Source: Gelidibacter maritimus (lineage in GTDB: Bacteria; Bacteroidota; Bacteroidia; Flavobacteriales; Flavobacteriaceae). From it: a stretch of DNA of 64,000 bases. Every line of letters starts with the position of its first letter. Positions within the stretch are counted from its first letter, which is position 1. The position numbers were made by a program, and so were the translations under genes. Shown piece by piece: positions 63,057 to 64,000 of the stretch. Location: positions 13,781-77,780 of the forward strand of contig NZ_JACGLT010000010.1 of assembly GCF_014062315.1 (NCBI RefSeq), written 5' to 3'. The notes beneath the pieces were generated by a model that saw only the letters and a list, made by a program, of their open reading frames with translations, searched no databases and had not been told where the DNA came from.

Positions 63057-63086
63057 TTTGTTTAAGATAGCAATTTGATACCTTTG
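63057..63086 (+). promoter_or_regulatory. Bacteroidota housekeeping promoter
   Basis: TTTG at 63057-63060, 18-nt spacer, TACCTTTG at 63079-63086: a near-ideal -33 TTTG / -7 TAnnTTTG pair. Transcription should begin ~63092, giving a ~20-nt leader for the gene at 63112. It is the best promoter seen in the window. Confidence 0.7.
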
Positions 63087-63111
63087 TAGCTTATATAACT
63101 CAATCTACGAC

Positions 63112-64000
63112 ATGGAGATTACCTTAAAAGGCGATAAAGAATTTGAAGAGATTCCATCGCTTAAAAACAAAGCGCTTCGTATCAATCTTAATGAGAATAT
63201 TTACGGAACCTTTGCTGAGATTGGCGCAGGCCAAGAAACTGTGCGTCAGTTTTTTAGAGCTGGTGGCGGCTCAGGCACCATTGCCAAAGCCATGTCTGCT
63301 TATGACAAAGACTTTTCTGATGCCATTTATGGTGCAGAACAAGACGGTCGATATGTCACCGAAGAGCGACTGAGAAAAATGTTGACCCACGAAATTCAAC
63401 TAATTGAAGAGCGCATTTCAAGAGACAAGCATCCCAATAAAATGTTTTTCTCTTTTGCCAATACCGTCGCAACGATAGATTTTGCCAAAAAATATAAAGG
63501 CCACGGTTGGGTAGGCATCAAATATCAAATTGAACCACATCACAATTCGTATAATGAGATTATTCTTCACTTTCGATTTAAGGAAAATGATGCGCGTTTG
63601 CAACAAGAAACACTCGGTATATTAGGCACCAACCTTATTTATGGTGCTTACTATAAGTATAACGAACCTAAAAAAATATTACGCTATTTATACGATCACC
63701 TAGATAAAGATCAGATTGAAATCGATACGATCAACTTCTCAGGGCCAGTGTTTAAAGATGTTGATAATCGATTGATGAGCTTACAATTGGTTAAAAATAA
63801 TATGACCGATGCCGTTATGTTTGCTCCCGATGGCAACAACGTATTACCGGCAAGAATTTTATACAAAAAAAACATTTTGGCATTGCGCGGTAGTTTCAGG
63901 CCCGTAACCAAGGTTAATATTGACATGTTTGAGAAGTCTTATGACATGTTCATTAAAGAAAACAAGGTCGATATCAATAATACTCAAGTGGTTTTTGAAA
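63112..64000 (+). CDS. Conserved flavobacterial protein (often labelled nicotinate-nucleotide adenylyltransferase or TonB-related), 3' end outside window
   Basis: The frame is open from ATG 63112 to the window edge (296 codons). The sequence EIPSLKNKALRINLNENIYG, FAEIGAGQETVRQFFRAGG and RLYDHLDKDQ-like RYLYDHLDKDQIEID belongs to a highly conserved ~480-residue family found throughout Flavobacteriia. Database names for it (nicotinate-nucleotide adenylyltransferase and others) are, as I recall, not backed by matching motifs: I see no HxGH nucleotidyltransferase signature here. It is cytosolic, with no signal. Its strong consensus promoter suggests steady expression. The function is best regarded as unknown. 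Confidence 0.85.
   Translation, partial: MEITLKGDKEFEEIPSLKNKALRINLNENIYGTFAEIGAGQETVRQFFRAGGGSGTIAKAMSAYDKDFSDAIYGAEQDGRYVTEERLRKMLTHEIQLIEERISRDKHPNKMFFSFANTVATIDFAKKYKGHGWVGIKYQIEPHHNSYNEIILHFRFKENDARLQQETLGILGTNLIYGAYYKYNEPKKILRYLYDHLDKDQIEIDTINFSGPVFKDVDNRLMSLQLVKNNMTDAVMFAPDGNNVLPARILYKKNILALRGSFRPVTKVNIDMFEKSYDMFIKENKVDINNTQVVFE

Noticed and set aside
1-64000. CRISPR arrays, rRNA, tRNA and prophage
   Set aside because: No regularly spaced short repeats outside the coding Ig array, no conserved rRNA segments, no cloverleaf structures and no phage structural genes were noticed; a tool-based scan would be needed to exclude small RNAs.

Overview
The window looks like a chromosomal segment of a marine-type member of the Flavobacteriaceae (Bacteroidota). 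The evidence is the strong A+T bias, the near absence of Shine-Dalgarno sequences, promoter -7 elements of the Bacteroidota form TAnnTTTG, and several flavobacterial signatures: a secreted pectate-lyase-like protein with a long run of Ig-like repeats, a parE-x-parC operon, a LuxC-like reductase-serC-serA cluster, and DUF6146/DUF6787-type small proteins. I found no rRNA, tRNA or CRISPR array. The genus cannot be settled from the sequence alone.

Layout. (1) 1-3281, minus strand: the N-terminal 1093 codons of a secreted right-handed beta-helix polysaccharide lyase. Its C-terminal half is a tandem array of ~72-residue Ig-like modules that runs off the window. The gene is not obvious because its stop codon lies outside. 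(2) 4606-25821: a surface polysaccharide (capsule/O-antigen) locus. It holds two related GT2 transferases, a Wzx-type flippase, four GT4 transferases, a Wzy-type polymerase, an AsnB-type amidotransferase and a PglC-like initiating phosphoglycosyl transferase. An opposing ATP-grasp/HAD gene pair follows, then a PglE-like aminotransferase, a PglF-like dehydratase, a Wza-like export lipoprotein and a Wzc-like tyrosine kinase. It is a Wzx/Wzy-type system that starts on an amino-deoxy sugar. Two stretches of over 1 kb without recognisable genes (3282-4605, 10533-11704) look like decayed DNA. (3) 25836-31153: housekeeping and regulation (proline dehydrogenase, aroB, an Lrp-type regulator, an M14 peptidase and a divergent HTH regulator with repeated palindromic sites). 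(4) 31170-31725: a dead IS200-type element. (5) 32053-34869: an MBOAT acyltransferase with an SGNH-like partner and a small lipoprotein. (6) 35258-40269: topoisomerase IV (parE, a PH-like membrane protein, parC). (7) 40420-46644: ychF, ferredoxin, LuxC-like reductase, serC, serA and a DUF937 protein. (8) 46764-50336: small membrane/lipoproteins leading to a His-rich TonB-dependent receptor, probably for a transition metal. (9) 50413-64000: folE, a LolD-like ATPase, two overlapping short genes, a GAF-histidine kinase, an S10 peptidase, a GT2 with an extra C-terminal domain, a BatA-like protein, a dihydroorotase homologue that has lost metal ligands, an esterase, an MBL hydrolase and the start of a conserved flavobacterial protein.

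The points I consider most worth following are the ATP-grasp/HAD pair sitting where a PglD acetyltransferase would be expected, the repeated 14-nt palindrome shared by the HTH regulator and the M14 peptidase promoters, the metal-site-less dihydroorotase, and the short overlapping genes at 52221-52524. All functional statements come from reading the sequence and from family knowledge; no searches were run.
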